Shown: piece after piece, positions 1-9,469 of the stretch
Layout of the letters: every line of letters starts with the position of its first letter
How positions within the stretch are numbered: position 1 is the stretch's first letter
Source: Paludibaculum sp.
GTDB lineage: Bacteria > Acidobacteriota > Terriglobia > Bryobacterales > Bryobacteraceae
Direction: 5' to 3'
NCBI GenBank assembly: GCA_029973955.1
Contig: JARKQJ010000115.1
Span: 62,001 to 126,000 of the forward strand
Length of the DNA: 64,000 nucleotides
Program-made: the position numbers and the translations under genes
Notes under the pieces: generated by a model
What the model was told of the DNA's origin: nothing
Database searches by the model: none
The model's input: the letters and a program-made list of their open reading frames with translations, nothing else

Positions 1-906
1 CGCCCTCTGGTGCGCGGCCCCCTCCACCCGCGCTCTCTTCGCCGTCCACTCCGCTCCGGCCAGCACCAGCAGCCCGGCCAGAAAGCTCCACGTCAGAATG
101 GTCACAGAATTGACGAACACCCCAAACTCCCGGCTGAACTTCATCTGCACCCAAGGCCAGATCGCCAGATTGATCCATTTCATCACTTCCAGCGCCACGC
201 CCACCAGCACCGCCCGCGGCAGCACAGCGCCGAACGGCACCTTCCGGTTCGGCAAATAGACGTAAACCAGCATCAAAGACAGAATCGTCATCGGCACGGA
301 CATCACCTTCGCCGCCATCATCATCAGCGGCGGGGCTCCTGACACCGCGTTATAGCTCGTCAGGGTTTGCCTCATCCCGTCCATGCTCTGGCCCGATCCC
401 TCCAGCCACAACATCTGCGCCAATCCGCCCAGCGCCGCCGACAGCAGCGCCAGCCCGCCGCAGGCAAAAATCAATCCCATGCTCACAAGCTGATTCTTCA
501 GCAGGCTTCGGTTCTCCTTCACCCCCCAGGCCTTGTTGAACGCCACCTCCAGCGGCAGAAACACCCCGTTCGCCGTGAACAACAACAAGATCAGCGACAC
601 CCACTCCACCCTGCTCGAGGTCGGCGCTAGTAAGTTCAAGTTATAGGAGAGGAAGCTCCCCACTCTCCCGGGGAAGTAATCCCGGATCCCCAGGTAGATC
701 GCCAGCTCCGCGGCGGGCCAGTTCAGCACGTTGCGAAACAGCGAAATCATCACCAGTAGAAACGGCCAGAAGGCCAGCATCACGTTCGCGGCCACCGCAA
801 ACGCATAAACGTGGGACTCAGTCGACACCAGATAGCGGACGATGTCCCGCCAATCGTACTGCAGATCCCGCGCGGAATCATCCAAGTCCTGAAACAGGCT
901 GTACAA
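1..906 (-). CDS. YihY/BrkB family membrane protein (3' end outside window)
   Basis: Reading the minus strand from a TTG at 906 gives 302 codons without a stop, running off the left edge, so the C-terminus is not seen. The TTG has a GAGGAG ribosome-binding site five bases upstream; I see no in-frame ATG that would keep the conserved N-terminus. The product is a polytopic inner-membrane protein of the YihY/BrkB family (formerly mislabelled RNase BN). It shows the typical family stretch LEVAFNKAWGVKENRSLLK, then a YNAVSGAPP loop, a YVYLPNRKVPFGA turn and further hydrophobic segments. Its molecular role is unsettled in the family. The divergent gene starts only 32 bp away, so the two share a very short promoter region. 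Confidence 0.85.
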   Translation of the reverse strand, partial: MYSLFQDLDDSARDLQYDWRDIVRYLVSTESHVYAFAVAANVMLAFWPFLLVMISLFRNVLNWPAAELAIYLGIRDYFPGRVGSFLSYNLNLLAPTSSRVEWVSLILLLFTANGVFLPLEVAFNKAWGVKENRSLLKNQLVSMGLIFACGGLALLSAALGGLAQMLWLEGSGQSMDGMRQTLTSYNAVSGAPPLMMMAAKVMSVPMTILSLMLVYVYLPNRKVPFGAVLPRAVLVGVALEVMKWINLAIWPWVQMKFSREFGVFVNSVTILTWSFLAGLLVLAGAEWTAKRARVEGAAHQRA

Positions 907-938
907 GAGAACTCCTCACTTCGATACTATCCATACCA

Positions 939-1829
939 ATGCCCCTTCATCAGCCCTTCGAGCCCTGTCTCCACTCCATCAGCTACGCCGGCGTCTGGCC
1001 CGGCCAGGCCCGCCTCGATCTCGACGCCTTCCTCGAAAAGGCGGCTGCGCTCGGTTTCCGCTCCGTTATGTTGATGGCCAAGCGCCCGCATCTCTCCGTC
1101 CTGGACTACGGCCGCGAACAGTGTCTCCGCCTTCGCGAGCAAATGGACTCGCTAGGCCTCCGCTGCGCCATCATCGCCGGCTACAACAACTTCTCAGCCG
1201 ACGCCGAACACCCGGAGATCCCTCATCGCGAAATCCAACTCGCTCACATCGAAGCCCTGGCGCGCCGCGCGGCGGACCTCGGAGCCCCGGCCGTCCGCAT
1301 CTTCACCGCATACGAACACCCCAACTTCGCTCAACACACCCTCGCCGAAACTCTCCGCGAAGCCGCCCATCGCGCCGCTGAGTTCGGCGTCACTCTCGGC
1401 GTCCAGAACCACCACGATTGCGCCTCCCACTACCTCTCACTCCTCGATCTCCTCGCCGCCGTCGACCATCCGAACTGCAAAGCCTGCTTCGATGCCTGGA
1501 CCCCGGCCCTGCAAGGTGACGATCTCACCACCGCCGCCCGCCTCCTCGCTCCTCATACCGTCCACACCACCGCCGCGGACTACCAGCGGCGCCCCCGTTT
1601 TCAGTACAAACCTGCCCAGGTCAATTTCGAGCCGCTCACCCCAGCCGTCCAGGCCGTGCCCATGGGCCGCGGCATCATCGACTACCGGGCCTTCCTCACC
1701 GAACTCCGCGCCGCCGGCTACACCGGCTCCGTGGCTTATGAAATGTGCAGTCCCCTGAGCGGCGGCGGCTCCATCGAAAACCTCGATCGCTGCGCGCGCA
1801 TCTTCACTGAATATCTAGCAACGATTTGA
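939..1829 (+). CDS. Sugar phosphate isomerase/epimerase-like TIM-barrel protein
   Basis: A 296-aa protein of the xylose-isomerase-like TIM-barrel superfamily (AP endonuclease family 2; IolE and hydroxypyruvate isomerase relatives). The N-terminal HSISYAGVWPG strand, the central GVTLGVQNHHDCASHY segment and the CFDAWTPAL and VAYEMCSPL segments place His, Asp and Glu residues where the metal site of this superfamily lies. There is no signal peptide, so it is cytoplasmic. Members act on sugars, keto-inositols or hydroxypyruvate and the substrate cannot be read from sequence. It stands alone, divergent from the YihY-like gene and converging on the sensor gene, with which its 3' end overlaps by 26 bp. 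Confidence 0.85.
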   Translation: MPLHQPFEPCLHSISYAGVWPGQARLDLDAFLEKAAALGFRSVMLMAKRPHLSVLDYGREQCLRLREQMDSLGLRCAIIAGYNNFSADAEHPEIPHREIQLAHIEALARRAADLGAPAVRIFTAYEHPNFAQHTLAETLREAAHRAAEFGVTLGVQNHHDCASHYLSLLDLLAAVDHPNCKACFDAWTPALQGDDLTTAARLLAPHTVHTTAADYQRRPRFQYKPAQVNFEPLTPAVQAVPMGRGIIDYRAFLTELRAAGYTGSVAYEMCSPLSGGGSIENLDRCARIFTEYLATI

Positions 1830-3345
1830 TCTCCGCGCCGAGTTGCGCTGTGGTGAACGGTTTGGCCAGAAACCTCGTCCGTTCCGGTAGAGTTCCGCTC
1901 GCAATCTGCTCCGACAAATTCCTGTCCGCCGTATAACCGGAAATGAAGAGGACTTTCAACTCCGGCCACTGTGCGCGCAAACGCTCCGCCAACTCTCCAC
2001 CGCTCATCCCCGGAACCATCAAATCGGTCACCACCGCATCCGGCGCAAACATCAGCTCTTCGCAGATTCTCAAGGCGTCTGCCGGTGCCGCCGCCTGCAT
2101 TACTTCGTAGCCCTGACGCTCCAGCGCCTTCGCCACCAGACTGCGAATCCCAGCCTCATCCTCCACCAGCAGCAGTCGGGCCGCCGCCTGTTTTGGCGCA
2201 GCCTCCGCCCGTGGGCACTCGATTACCAGTGAGGAGTCCGCCAGTCGCAGCCTGCCCCCAAGGTTCTCCCAGGGGCGCACCAGCCCGGCCAGCCCCAACG
2301 GAGGATCCGTGCCCACTTTCTCTCCGGCGAATGGCTCAAAGAACCGCTCGCGCGCTTCTGGTGTGAGGTGCAGTCCGGTGACGGTAATCTCCAGCCTGCC
2401 CGCCTCGCCTGCCCGAGCGTCGAGCCGCAACCGGTCTTGCTCTCCCAGCAGCGGCTGGACGTAGCGCGCCGCTTCATAGACGAGTTGTTCCAACAACAGC
2501 GGTGAAGTGTGCGCCGCCAGATCTCTTGGTGCCTCGCCCGCATCCACCCGCAGTCCCTTCAGCCGGCCCGCCGTGGCCGCCATCCAGCGCGCTACTCCAA
2601 ACTCCACCGCTTCAAACGTTGGAGGCCGTGTCAGCGACGTCAGATCCTTCGTCAAGGCCCCCAGCCGCGCGGCGGCTTTCAGAATCTCATCCACATCCCC
2701 GCGCCGCTCATCGGCCTCCCCGAGGCTCGCTTTCAACTCTTCGCCGTACCCGCCGATGATCATCAGAAGGTTGTTGGCGACATGCGCCAGGCGGCCGCTC
2801 AAACGCTCCATCGCGGCACGTTTGCTGCTCTCCACGCGCGCTTCCACTTCCGCTTCGGAGATCCCCGTCTCCCCGCTTGGCGGCTCGATCGATTCTCTCT
2901 CAATCCCCGCGTCGTCGAACGTGATCAGCAGTTCGTCGTCCGAACCTGCCTGCCATCCAGGCAGCCTTTGAATCGAGATCCGGAGCCCCATCTCGCCCAC
3001 CGCCACCTTCAAGCCCGCCACAGGGCGAGCCGTCTCCAGCGCGGAGGCCATCGCGGCCTCAAGCTCAGGCGCCGGAATCAGGTCGGGTAGTCTGAGCCTC
3101 GCAATATCGGATTGCTGCAGCGAAAACCGCCGCCGGAACTCCCTGTTCACGGCCACCAGCCGCCATTCCGAATCCACCAGCGCGATCGCCACCGGCAATG
3201 CCGCGAAAATGTCCTGGTAGTACCGCCGCTCCGTCTCCACCAGCGCAAGCAGCCGCGCAACTTCCGTCGAATTCCATTGCTCGTGCTCCGCGCGCTGCAT
3301 AGACTGCTTCATCTTCAGTCTGGGCACCCAGCCGTGGGATGGCAA
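1804..3345 (-). CDS. PAS - degenerate histidine kinase - receiver hybrid protein
   Basis: A 513-aa soluble hybrid signalling protein. After a short N-terminal helix comes a PAS domain (about 40-150: ALPVAIALVDSEWRLVAVN), a HisKA-like helix pair carrying a histidine in GRLAHVANNLLMIIGGYG (about 205-225), an HATPase-like domain (about 260-385) and a C-terminal receiver domain (about 392-510) with phospho-acceptor Asp in VVTDLMVPGMSG and Lys in FLAKPF. The ATPase domain looks dead: the Asn-rich N box is replaced by LVYEAARYVQP and the DTG of the G1 box is missing (VTGLHLTPEARERFFEPF). The receiver looks intact. The start is uncertain: TTG at 3345, or an in-frame ATG at 3312; neither has a good ribosome-binding site. 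No cognate regulator lies beside it. Confidence 0.85.
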   Translation of the reverse strand: MPSHGWVPRLKMKQSMQRAEHEQWNSTEVARLLALVETERRYYQDIFAALPVAIALVDSEWRLVAVNREFRRRFSLQQSDIARLRLPDLIPAPELEAAMASALETARPVAGLKVAVGEMGLRISIQRLPGWQAGSDDELLITFDDAGIERESIEPPSGETGISEAEVEARVESSKRAAMERLSGRLAHVANNLLMIIGGYGEELKASLGEADERRGDVDEILKAAARLGALTKDLTSLTRPPTFEAVEFGVARWMAATAGRLKGLRVDAGEAPRDLAAHTSPLLLEQLVYEAARYVQPLLGEQDRLRLDARAGEAGRLEITVTGLHLTPEARERFFEPFAGEKVGTDPPLGLAGLVRPWENLGGRLRLADSSLVIECPRAEAAPKQAAARLLLVEDEAGIRSLVAKALERQGYEVMQAAAPADALRICEELMFAPDAVVTDLMVPGMSGGELAERLRAQWPELKVLFISGYTADRNLSEQIASGTLPERTRFLAKPFTTAQLGAEIKSLLDIQ

Positions 3346-3869
3346 GCAATTCAGTAATTCGCCTTAGATCCAAAAGTCCTACGCTTGCCATGTGACGAAA
3401 GTCCTGGAGCCAGGACAAGTATCTGATTCTGCCCCTCTTAGGCTCAGACTGGAAAATCGACACTAAGGTTCAGAATGTCGCCAGTCAGTGCCTTGCCGCG
3501 ATCCCCACGTGTCACCACACGACCGCCTCATCTCTCAGGCCGCGGCGGCGACGCCGGAACTCTCCGCGTCCGGCATCAGGCCGGTCCTTTCCCTGAAAGG
3601 GAGCCGCCCGCCGATTGTCATCTGCAAATGAGATAAGAAGGCCGAAATGACCACAAGGCAGAACTTCTTCGGTTCTCGCCTTTCCCGGGAGCGGATTCAG
3701 GAGCAACAGTCAATGGAGAAAAGTGGCTATCTTTCGATAGATCCATGGGACCCGGTGAACCGCGGAAAGGAAGCTTCATCTCCAGTTTTGGCCCAGATTG
3801 ATGCACATTCATTCCTCCCGGCCGGGAAGACGGGTCTTTCGACGCTTCGCAGGCGGCCGCACGGGTCTA
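3346..3869. other. Non-coding stretch of about 520 bp
   Basis: No convincing gene lies between the sensor gene start and the TonB receptor promoter. Short ORFs here lack family resemblance and ribosome-binding sites. I see only a small CCTTTC/GAAAGG inverted repeat at 3586-3600 and a CCCGGCCGGG palindrome near 3820. Confidence 0.6.
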
Positions 3870-3899
3870 TTGACGGAATGGGATGACTTTGATTATATA
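3870..3899 (+). promoter_or_regulatory. Predicted housekeeping-type promoter of the TonB receptor gene
   Basis: TTGACG at 3870-3875, a 17-bp spacer and TTATAT at 3893-3898 (or TATATA at 3894-3899 with 18 bp) form a near-consensus sigma-70 promoter in otherwise GC-rich DNA. Transcription would begin near 3906, giving a leader of about 50 nt before the ATG at 3958. Confidence 0.65.
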
Positions 3900-3913
3900 T
3901 AGAGGCCATTTTG

Positions 3914-3931
3914 GGCGAGGGAAACCTCGCC
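3914..3931 (+). promoter_or_regulatory. Leader hairpin with GAAA tetraloop
   Basis: GGCGAGG (3914-3920) and CCTCGCC (3925-3931) pair perfectly over seven bases around a GAAA loop, a stable GNRA-type tetraloop. It lies between the predicted transcription start and the AGGGAGGT ribosome-binding site (3941-3948), so it may stabilise the mRNA or act as a binding site. It is not followed by a T-run and is not a terminator. Confidence 0.5.
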
Positions 3932-3957
3932 GCAATGTTCAGGGAGGTCTTTCGACC

Positions 3958-6900
3958 ATGTTGCGTAAACTCCTCGTGGGAGTGTGCTTCGGAGCCCTCT
4001 GCTCCGCGGCGGTTTGGGCGCAGGAATCGCGCGGCGCCATCATGGGCCGCGTATCGGATCCGCAGGGTGGCGTGATCCCAAGTGCCAAAGTCACCGTTAC
4101 CAACCAGGCGACCAATGAATCCCGCCAGTTGGTGACTAACGAGAGTGGCTATTACGAAGCCAACTTTCTTGAGCCGTCCAACTACTCGGTCACAGTCGAA
4201 CAACCGGGCTTCAAGAAGATCCAGCGCAAAGACATCGTAGTCAACGTCAGTGCGCGTCTTGAAATCAACATGACGCTGGAGATCGGCCAGGTCGCCGAGA
4301 CCGTCGAAGTGAAGGCCGAAGCGCCTCTGCTGGAAACCACTACCGCCAGCGGCGGCCGCGTTCTCGATCAGCAACAGTTGGTGAATCTTCCCTTCTCCGA
4401 TCAGAACCCCTTCGCACTGGCGGCCCTCGCTCCCGGTATGCAGTGGACCGGCCAGCCCGAGTACCGCCGCCCGTTCGACAACGGCGGCACTTCCGCGTTC
4501 AATACCGCGGGCGGCGTCGGCAACAACGAGTACACCATCGACGGCATGACCGTTACTGGCACTGGCCGCCGCGTCGGCTTCACACCGCCGGCTGACTCCA
4601 TCACCGAGTTCAAGCTGGAAACCTCCAACTTCGATGCCAGCCAGGGCTTCACCTCCGGTGCGGCCATCAACGTCGCTTCCCGCTCCGGCGCGAACGCCCT
4701 GCACGGCTCCGTCTTCGACCAGCACTGGCAACAGCGCTGGAACGCCACGCCGTTCTTTACTCGCGAACCTTACGATGCCGGTGTCCGCAATGGCACCATC
4801 GATCCCGCCAAGACGCCGAAGCAGGCGACCGGCCGTTCCAATAACTACGGCTTCTCCGCTTCCGGCCCCGTCTGGTTCCCGAAGATCTTTAACGGCAAGG
4901 ACAAAGTGTTCTGGACCCTCACCTGGAACGGCATCCGCCAGGATAAGGCCGAAACCACTGACTCTACTGACCGCACCGTCCCCACCGACGCGATGAAGCA
5001 GGGCGACTTCTCCTACTTCCTCACCGTCCCCAACGGCGCCAATCTCTACACGATCTATGATCCGCGGAGTGCCCGCGCGTCCGGTTCCAACGTCGTGCGC
5101 ACCCCCTTCCCCGGCAATCGGGGCGTGCCAGTCCTCAACCCTACCTTTGGCTACTACTCCAAGCTCTACCCGACTCCGAACAACATCCCCGGCAAGGTGA
5201 CTCCCGAGCTCTACAACAACTACTTTGCCGCTGCCATGCCGAAGAACGAGAAGTTCAACTCCATCGTCAATCGTTACGACTGGGTGATCAGCCAGAACCA
5301 CCGCATCAACGGCCGGTGGCAGTGGAACGACCGCCTGGCCGACGAATACGACTGGACCTATGAGACGGCTCGCGGGCTGCACTCCAACGGCCTCACCCGC
5401 ATCAATCGCGGCGGCAATGTCGGTTACCTGTGGACGATCAACTCATCCAACATCCTCGACGCCGGCGGCGGAATCTCCCGCTTTGAAGAAGGCAGCCGCA
5501 ACGTCACTCGTACTGCCGTGAATGCGGCCACCGTCGGTCTTCCCGGCTACATCGACCAGCGCGCCGGCGGCGCCGTCCAACTGCCCCGCCTCGACTTCAA
5601 CAACATTACCGACGTCGGCGGCGATTACCCCGGCATCACCAACATCTCGAACTCTTACGAGTACCGGGCCACGATGACCACCATCAAGGGCAGCCACACC
5701 TTCAAGTATGGGTGGCAGGAGCGCCGCATCCTCTTTGCCGAGAGCGGTTACGGCTCCAGTACCGGGCTCTTCCAGTTCCGCAACAACTGGACCCGCGCCA
5801 GCAACACCGACAACCAGGCCTCCAACCACGCGCATGACTGGGCAGCATTCCTCATGGGTGTGCCCAACAGCCTCTACATCGACACCAACGACAGCGCCTA
5901 CTGGCGGACCCCCCGCCGCGCCCTGTTCTTCCAGGACGACTGGCGCGTCACCAACAAGCTGCGCGTCTCCATGGGATTCCGCATGGAGCGCGAAATCGGC
6001 ACCAGCGAACGCTTCAATCGCGGTATCGCCGCCCCGGTTTACAACGAAGCCAGCCCTATCTCCTCCATGGTTCAGGCTGCCTACGCCTTGAATCCGACTC
6101 CGGAGATGCCCGCCAGCCAGTTCAAGGCCTATGGCGTCAGCAAGTACCTCGGCAACGGCGTCGATACTGCCACGGCCGGCGTCTACAACTGGCTGCCCAA
6201 GCTCGGTGTGGTTTACTCGCTCGACAACAAGACCGTCATCCGAGGCGGCTGGGGCATGTACGCCGATACGATGAACGCCTCCAACGACCGTCCGCAGCGC
6301 ACTGGCTTCAACCAGCAGACCGCCACTCCCATCAGCAATGACTCCGGTCTGACCTTCTGCTGCGGCATCGGCGCCATTGACGGCTTGGCCAAGGGCAAAA
6401 CCGTCATGGACGATCCGTTCCCAGTCCGCCCCGCTTCCGGAAACACTCGTTTCGACGATCCTTTCCGCTCTGCCCTCGACGGCGTCGCCCTCTATAACAC
6501 CGACTGGAACACCGCCATCTGGTACCACAAGCCTGCTCTCCAGAACCGCTGGAGAATCGGTGTCCAGCGAGAACTCGCCCGCAACCTGATGCTGGATGTC
6601 TCCTACAACGGGGCCTACTCCTTCATCCCGGTCACCATGCGCGTCAACTACCTGCCCGGCCAGTTCTGGTCCACCGGAATGACCCGCAACCAGGCCAACG
6701 ACGACTACCTCAACACCAACCTGCCGAATCCGTTCAACATCAAGAACCTCTCGGCCCTCCAGGCCACTGACCCGACGCTCTACCGCTACATGAGCGGCAA
6801 TAGCTTCTTCACCGGCTCCAACATGGCCCGCAATCGCCTGCTCCGGAACTACCCGCAGTACGGCAACCTCCGCACGCAAGGCCGCGACGCCCAGGGCGCC

Positions 6901-7659
6901 CGCGTTGGTGGCATGGACTACCACGACATGCAGTTGCTCCTCGAGCGGCGCATGACCAAAGGCCTTCAGGCTACGTTCATGTATACCTACGCCAAGTCCA
7001 ATGTGCAGGATTGGATGGCGAACGAGTTCGACCTCAATCCCACCTGGCAGTCCAATAACAACGTGATGCCGCACCGCATCGCGTTCTCGGCGGTCTACGA
7101 GACCCCCTTCGGGAAGGGCCGCACCTACGTCAAGGACGGTCCCCTTTCTTACATCATCGGCAACTGGAACGTCAGCGGCGTCTACCAGCTCCAAAGCGGC
7201 CCCACGGCCAACAACTGGGGCAACCGCTTCTACTATGGCGATCTCAACAACATCGGCGACATGTGGAAGCACGACGAAGTCCGCGGCAAAGACTACCTGC
7301 AGTGGTTCGACTCCTCCATGGTCTACCGCGGCACCGGTGCCGTGCCCTCCGGCTTCGTCGGGTTTGAAGGGCGTTCCTCCGCCCAGCCCGGCTCCTATCA
7401 CGTGCGCGTCTTCCCGCAGCGCTTTGACTCGCTCCGGGCCGACGGCATCTTGAACATCGACCTCAAGGTCGAACGCATGTTCCCCATCAAGCCGGAACGC
7501 GGCATGAACGCCCGCTTCTCGCTGGACATGCTCAACGCCACCAACCACACCAACTTCAGCGGGCCCAACCTGGATCCCACCAGCGGCAACTTCGGCCGCG
7601 TCACCAGCCAGCGCGGCCTCTCCCGCATCCTCCAGTTCAACGTCCGCTTCGAATTCTAA
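3958..7659 (+). CDS. Oar-like TonB-dependent receptor with carboxypeptidase regulatory-like domain
   Basis: A 1233-aa outer-membrane receptor. I place the start at ATG 3958, which has a strong AGGGAGGT ribosome-binding site and opens a clean signal peptide (MLRKLLVGVCFGALCSAAVWA); the in-frame ATG at 3883 lies at the -10 box and is rejected. Order: carboxypeptidase-D regulatory-like beta-sandwich (about 24-112, GRVSDPQGGVIPSAKVTVTN), plug-like region (about 115-230), then a long barrel ending in the aromatic strand ILQFNVRFEF. This Oar/SusC-like architecture is abundant in Acidobacteria, where such receptors are thought to import glycans or peptides; the ligand is unknown. A predicted promoter, leader hairpin and downstream terminator suggest a single-gene transcript. 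Confidence 0.93.
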   Translation: MLRKLLVGVCFGALCSAAVWAQESRGAIMGRVSDPQGGVIPSAKVTVTNQATNESRQLVTNESGYYEANFLEPSNYSVTVEQPGFKKIQRKDIVVNVSARLEINMTLEIGQVAETVEVKAEAPLLETTTASGGRVLDQQQLVNLPFSDQNPFALAALAPGMQWTGQPEYRRPFDNGGTSAFNTAGGVGNNEYTIDGMTVTGTGRRVGFTPPADSITEFKLETSNFDASQGFTSGAAINVASRSGANALHGSVFDQHWQQRWNATPFFTREPYDAGVRNGTIDPAKTPKQATGRSNNYGFSASGPVWFPKIFNGKDKVFWTLTWNGIRQDKAETTDSTDRTVPTDAMKQGDFSYFLTVPNGANLYTIYDPRSARASGSNVVRTPFPGNRGVPVLNPTFGYYSKLYPTPNNIPGKVTPELYNNYFAAAMPKNEKFNSIVNRYDWVISQNHRINGRWQWNDRLADEYDWTYETARGLHSNGLTRINRGGNVGYLWTINSSNILDAGGGISRFEEGSRNVTRTAVNAATVGLPGYIDQRAGGAVQLPRLDFNNITDVGGDYPGITNISNSYEYRATMTTIKGSHTFKYGWQERRILFAESGYGSSTGLFQFRNNWTRASNTDNQASNHAHDWAAFLMGVPNSLYIDTNDSAYWRTPRRALFFQDDWRVTNKLRVSMGFRMEREIGTSERFNRGIAAPVYNEASPISSMVQAAYALNPTPEMPASQFKAYGVSKYLGNGVDTATAGVYNWLPKLGVVYSLDNKTVIRGGWGMYADTMNASNDRPQRTGFNQQTATPISNDSGLTFCCGIGAIDGLAKGKTVMDDPFPVRPASGNTRFDDPFRSALDGVALYNTDWNTAIWYHKPALQNRWRIGVQRELARNLMLDVSYNGAYSFIPVTMRVNYLPGQFWSTGMTRNQANDDYLNTNLPNPFNIKNLSALQATDPTLYRYMSGNSFFTGSNMARNRLLRNYPQYGNLRTQGRDAQGARVGGMDYHDMQLLLERRMTKGLQATFMYTYAKSNVQDWMANEFDLNPTWQSNNNVMPHRIAFSAVYETPFGKGRTYVKDGPLSYIIGNWNVSGVYQLQSGPTANNWGNRFYYGDLNNIGDMWKHDEVRGKDYLQWFDSSMVYRGTGAVPSGFVGFEGRSSAQPGSYHVRVFPQRFDSLRADGILNIDLKVERMFPIKPERGMNARFSLDMLNATNHTNFSGPNLDPTSGNFGRVTSQRGLSRILQFNVRFEF

Positions 7660-7683
7660 GTCGAAGCCTGAGTTCGGACTTCC

Positions 7684-7724
7684 AGGCCCGGCGGCGCCCA
7701 ACGGCGCCTCCGGGCCTTTCCGTT
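7684..7724 (+). terminator. Rho-independent terminator after the TonB receptor
   Basis: AGGCCCGG-CGGCGCC pairs with GGCGCC-TCCGGGCCT around a short CAAC loop, followed by TTTCCGTT. The strong GC stem ends the receptor transcript 13 bases before the next gene's ATG, whose own promoter is not obvious. Confidence 0.75.
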
Positions 7725-7737
7725 ATAGACTGCCCAA

Positions 7738-9438
7738 ATGAGATTCCGGACACTCCTCTCCACCGTCCTGCTCGGCCTCTCGCTTTGCTCCGCACAACAA
7801 CTCAACCCCGATCAGAAAATCGCTGATCTCCGCCAACTCTCCGCCCTCTACGCCAAACAATACGGCCCCTACGAATGGAAGATTCGAACTCTGGGCTTCG
7901 ACCTGCTCAATCTTCAGCCCTGGATCGACCGCGCCCTGCAGACCGAGGATGACATCGCCTTCCTCGACCTCCTCACCGAATACGTCGCCAGCCTCAACGA
8001 TGCCCACGACGTTCTCACCTTTCCCTTCACCTTCAACGCAAGCCTCGGCTTCTCCACCGATCTCTATGATGGCCGGGTCCTGATCGATTCCATCAATCGC
8101 GCCACTCTGCCGGTCTCCCGCTACCCTTTCGCCATCGGTGACGAACTGGTCTCCGTGGACGGCGTCCTGGTCGACGACTGGATCGCCCGCCTCAGCCGCT
8201 ACTCCATCGCCGCCAACCCGCGTTCCACCGCCCGCTCCGCCGCCAGCCGCATCACCTCCCGCTCCCAGTCCCGCATCCCCTGGGCTCACCGCATTGGAGA
8301 GACGGCCGAGGTGGTGGTCCGCCGCGCCAGCGGATTACTGGAGTCCTACACGATTCCCTGGACCAAGACCGGCGAGGCCATTACCGAAATGGGCCCCGTG
8401 CCTTCCCCCACCGGCCGCGCCTCCCATGCCGCCCGCGCCGGAGCCGAGTTCCTTCGCATGGAGGACTCCCTCGAACCCTGGCAGCAGCCTCTCGCCTATC
8501 TCCTCAATGCCAGCGTGCCCGAAGATACCCGCGCCGTGCTCTCCAACGGGATCCGGCCCATCTTCGCTCTGCCCGACGGCTTCCAGACCCGCATGGCCGG
8601 CAATTCGAACACAGACTCCTTCACCACCGGCTCCTTCACCGCGGCCGGCTACCGCATCGGCTTCATCCGCATCCCCACCATGAGCCCCGCGCTCGGCACC
8701 TCCACCGCCCTGGCCCAGATCGATCAGGAGCTCGCCTGGATGCAGTCCAACACCGACGGCCTCATCATCGACGTGATGCGCAATCCCGGCGGCTCCGTTC
8801 TCTACGTCGAACAGCTCTGCCAGCGCCTGATCCCCTACACCTTCCGCTCCATTGGCTTCGAACTGCGCGCTACGGCCTCCGACGTCGCCAGCTTCGGCGC
8901 CACCGTCAGAGCGGCGCGCACCGCCGGCCTGCCGGACTATCTCATCGCCGGCTATGAAGCCCGCTACAACGACGTTCTGGCTGCCTACAAGGAGATGCGC
9001 GGCCGCACCGGTCCCATCTCGCTCACTCAGCCCGGCCTGTGGCTCGATCCCGCCCGCGGCGCCTACACCAAGCCCATCATCGTCCTCATCGACGAATTCG
9101 CCGGCTCCGGCGGAGACGCCTTCCCGGCCACTCTGCAGGACAACGAGCGCGCCCTCATGGTCGGCTACCGCACCATGGGCGCCGGCGGCAATGTCGTCGA
9201 TTGGGATGCCACGAGTTACTCCGAAGCCCTCACCCGCGTCACCCGCTCGCTCATGAACCGCAAGAACGATATCGTCACGGCCGAATATCCCGCCGCACCT
9301 TACGTGGAGAACATCGGCGTCCGGCCGGAGATCGAGATCGACTACATGACGCGCGAGAATCTCCTGAACTCCGGCCGGCCGTTCGTCACCGCGGTCACAG
9401 CCGTTGCGGTGGATTACATCAGCCGCAAGTCGAACTAG
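7738..9438 (+). CDS. Exported S41-family (C-terminal processing) protease
   Basis: A 566-aa protein with a signal peptide (MRFRTLLSTVLLGLSLCSAQ), hence periplasmic or outer-membrane facing. The middle contains a PDZ-like stretch (FAIGDELVSVDGVLVDDW, about 125-145) and the C-terminal half the S41/tail-specific protease core: GLIIDVMRNPGG (about 340) and the nucleophile region LIDEFAGSGGDAFPA (about 450), where the Ser sits in the position of the catalytic serine. S41 members cleave C-terminal tails or act as tricorn-like peptidases. It follows the TonB receptor after a terminator, so co-regulation is not shown. The substrate is unknown. Confidence 0.87.
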   Translation: MRFRTLLSTVLLGLSLCSAQQLNPDQKIADLRQLSALYAKQYGPYEWKIRTLGFDLLNLQPWIDRALQTEDDIAFLDLLTEYVASLNDAHDVLTFPFTFNASLGFSTDLYDGRVLIDSINRATLPVSRYPFAIGDELVSVDGVLVDDWIARLSRYSIAANPRSTARSAASRITSRSQSRIPWAHRIGETAEVVVRRASGLLESYTIPWTKTGEAITEMGPVPSPTGRASHAARAGAEFLRMEDSLEPWQQPLAYLLNASVPEDTRAVLSNGIRPIFALPDGFQTRMAGNSNTDSFTTGSFTAAGYRIGFIRIPTMSPALGTSTALAQIDQELAWMQSNTDGLIIDVMRNPGGSVLYVEQLCQRLIPYTFRSIGFELRATASDVASFGATVRAARTAGLPDYLIAGYEARYNDVLAAYKEMRGRTGPISLTQPGLWLDPARGAYTKPIIVLIDEFAGSGGDAFPATLQDNERALMVGYRTMGAGGNVVDWDATSYSEALTRVTRSLMNRKNDIVTAEYPAAPYVENIGVRPEIEIDYMTRENLLNSGRPFVTAVTAVAVDYISRKSN

Positions 9439-9465
9439 GCCCGTGGGGCCCCGCCGGGCCTCTTC
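9437..9465. terminator. Terminator hairpin between convergent genes
   Basis: AGGCCCG (9437 onwards, overlapping the S41 stop codon) pairs with CGGGCCT (to 9461) and is followed by CTTCGCT. It lies in the 31-bp gap between convergent genes and probably serves the plus-strand gene. Confidence 0.55.
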
Positions 9466-9469
9466 GCTG

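Noticed and set aside
5443..7701. Minus-strand open frames of 752 and 551 codons (the second at 3727-5382) opposite the TonB receptor
   Set aside because: Antisense shadows of a high-GC gene; no domain or signal recognisable, and the receptor frame is well supported.
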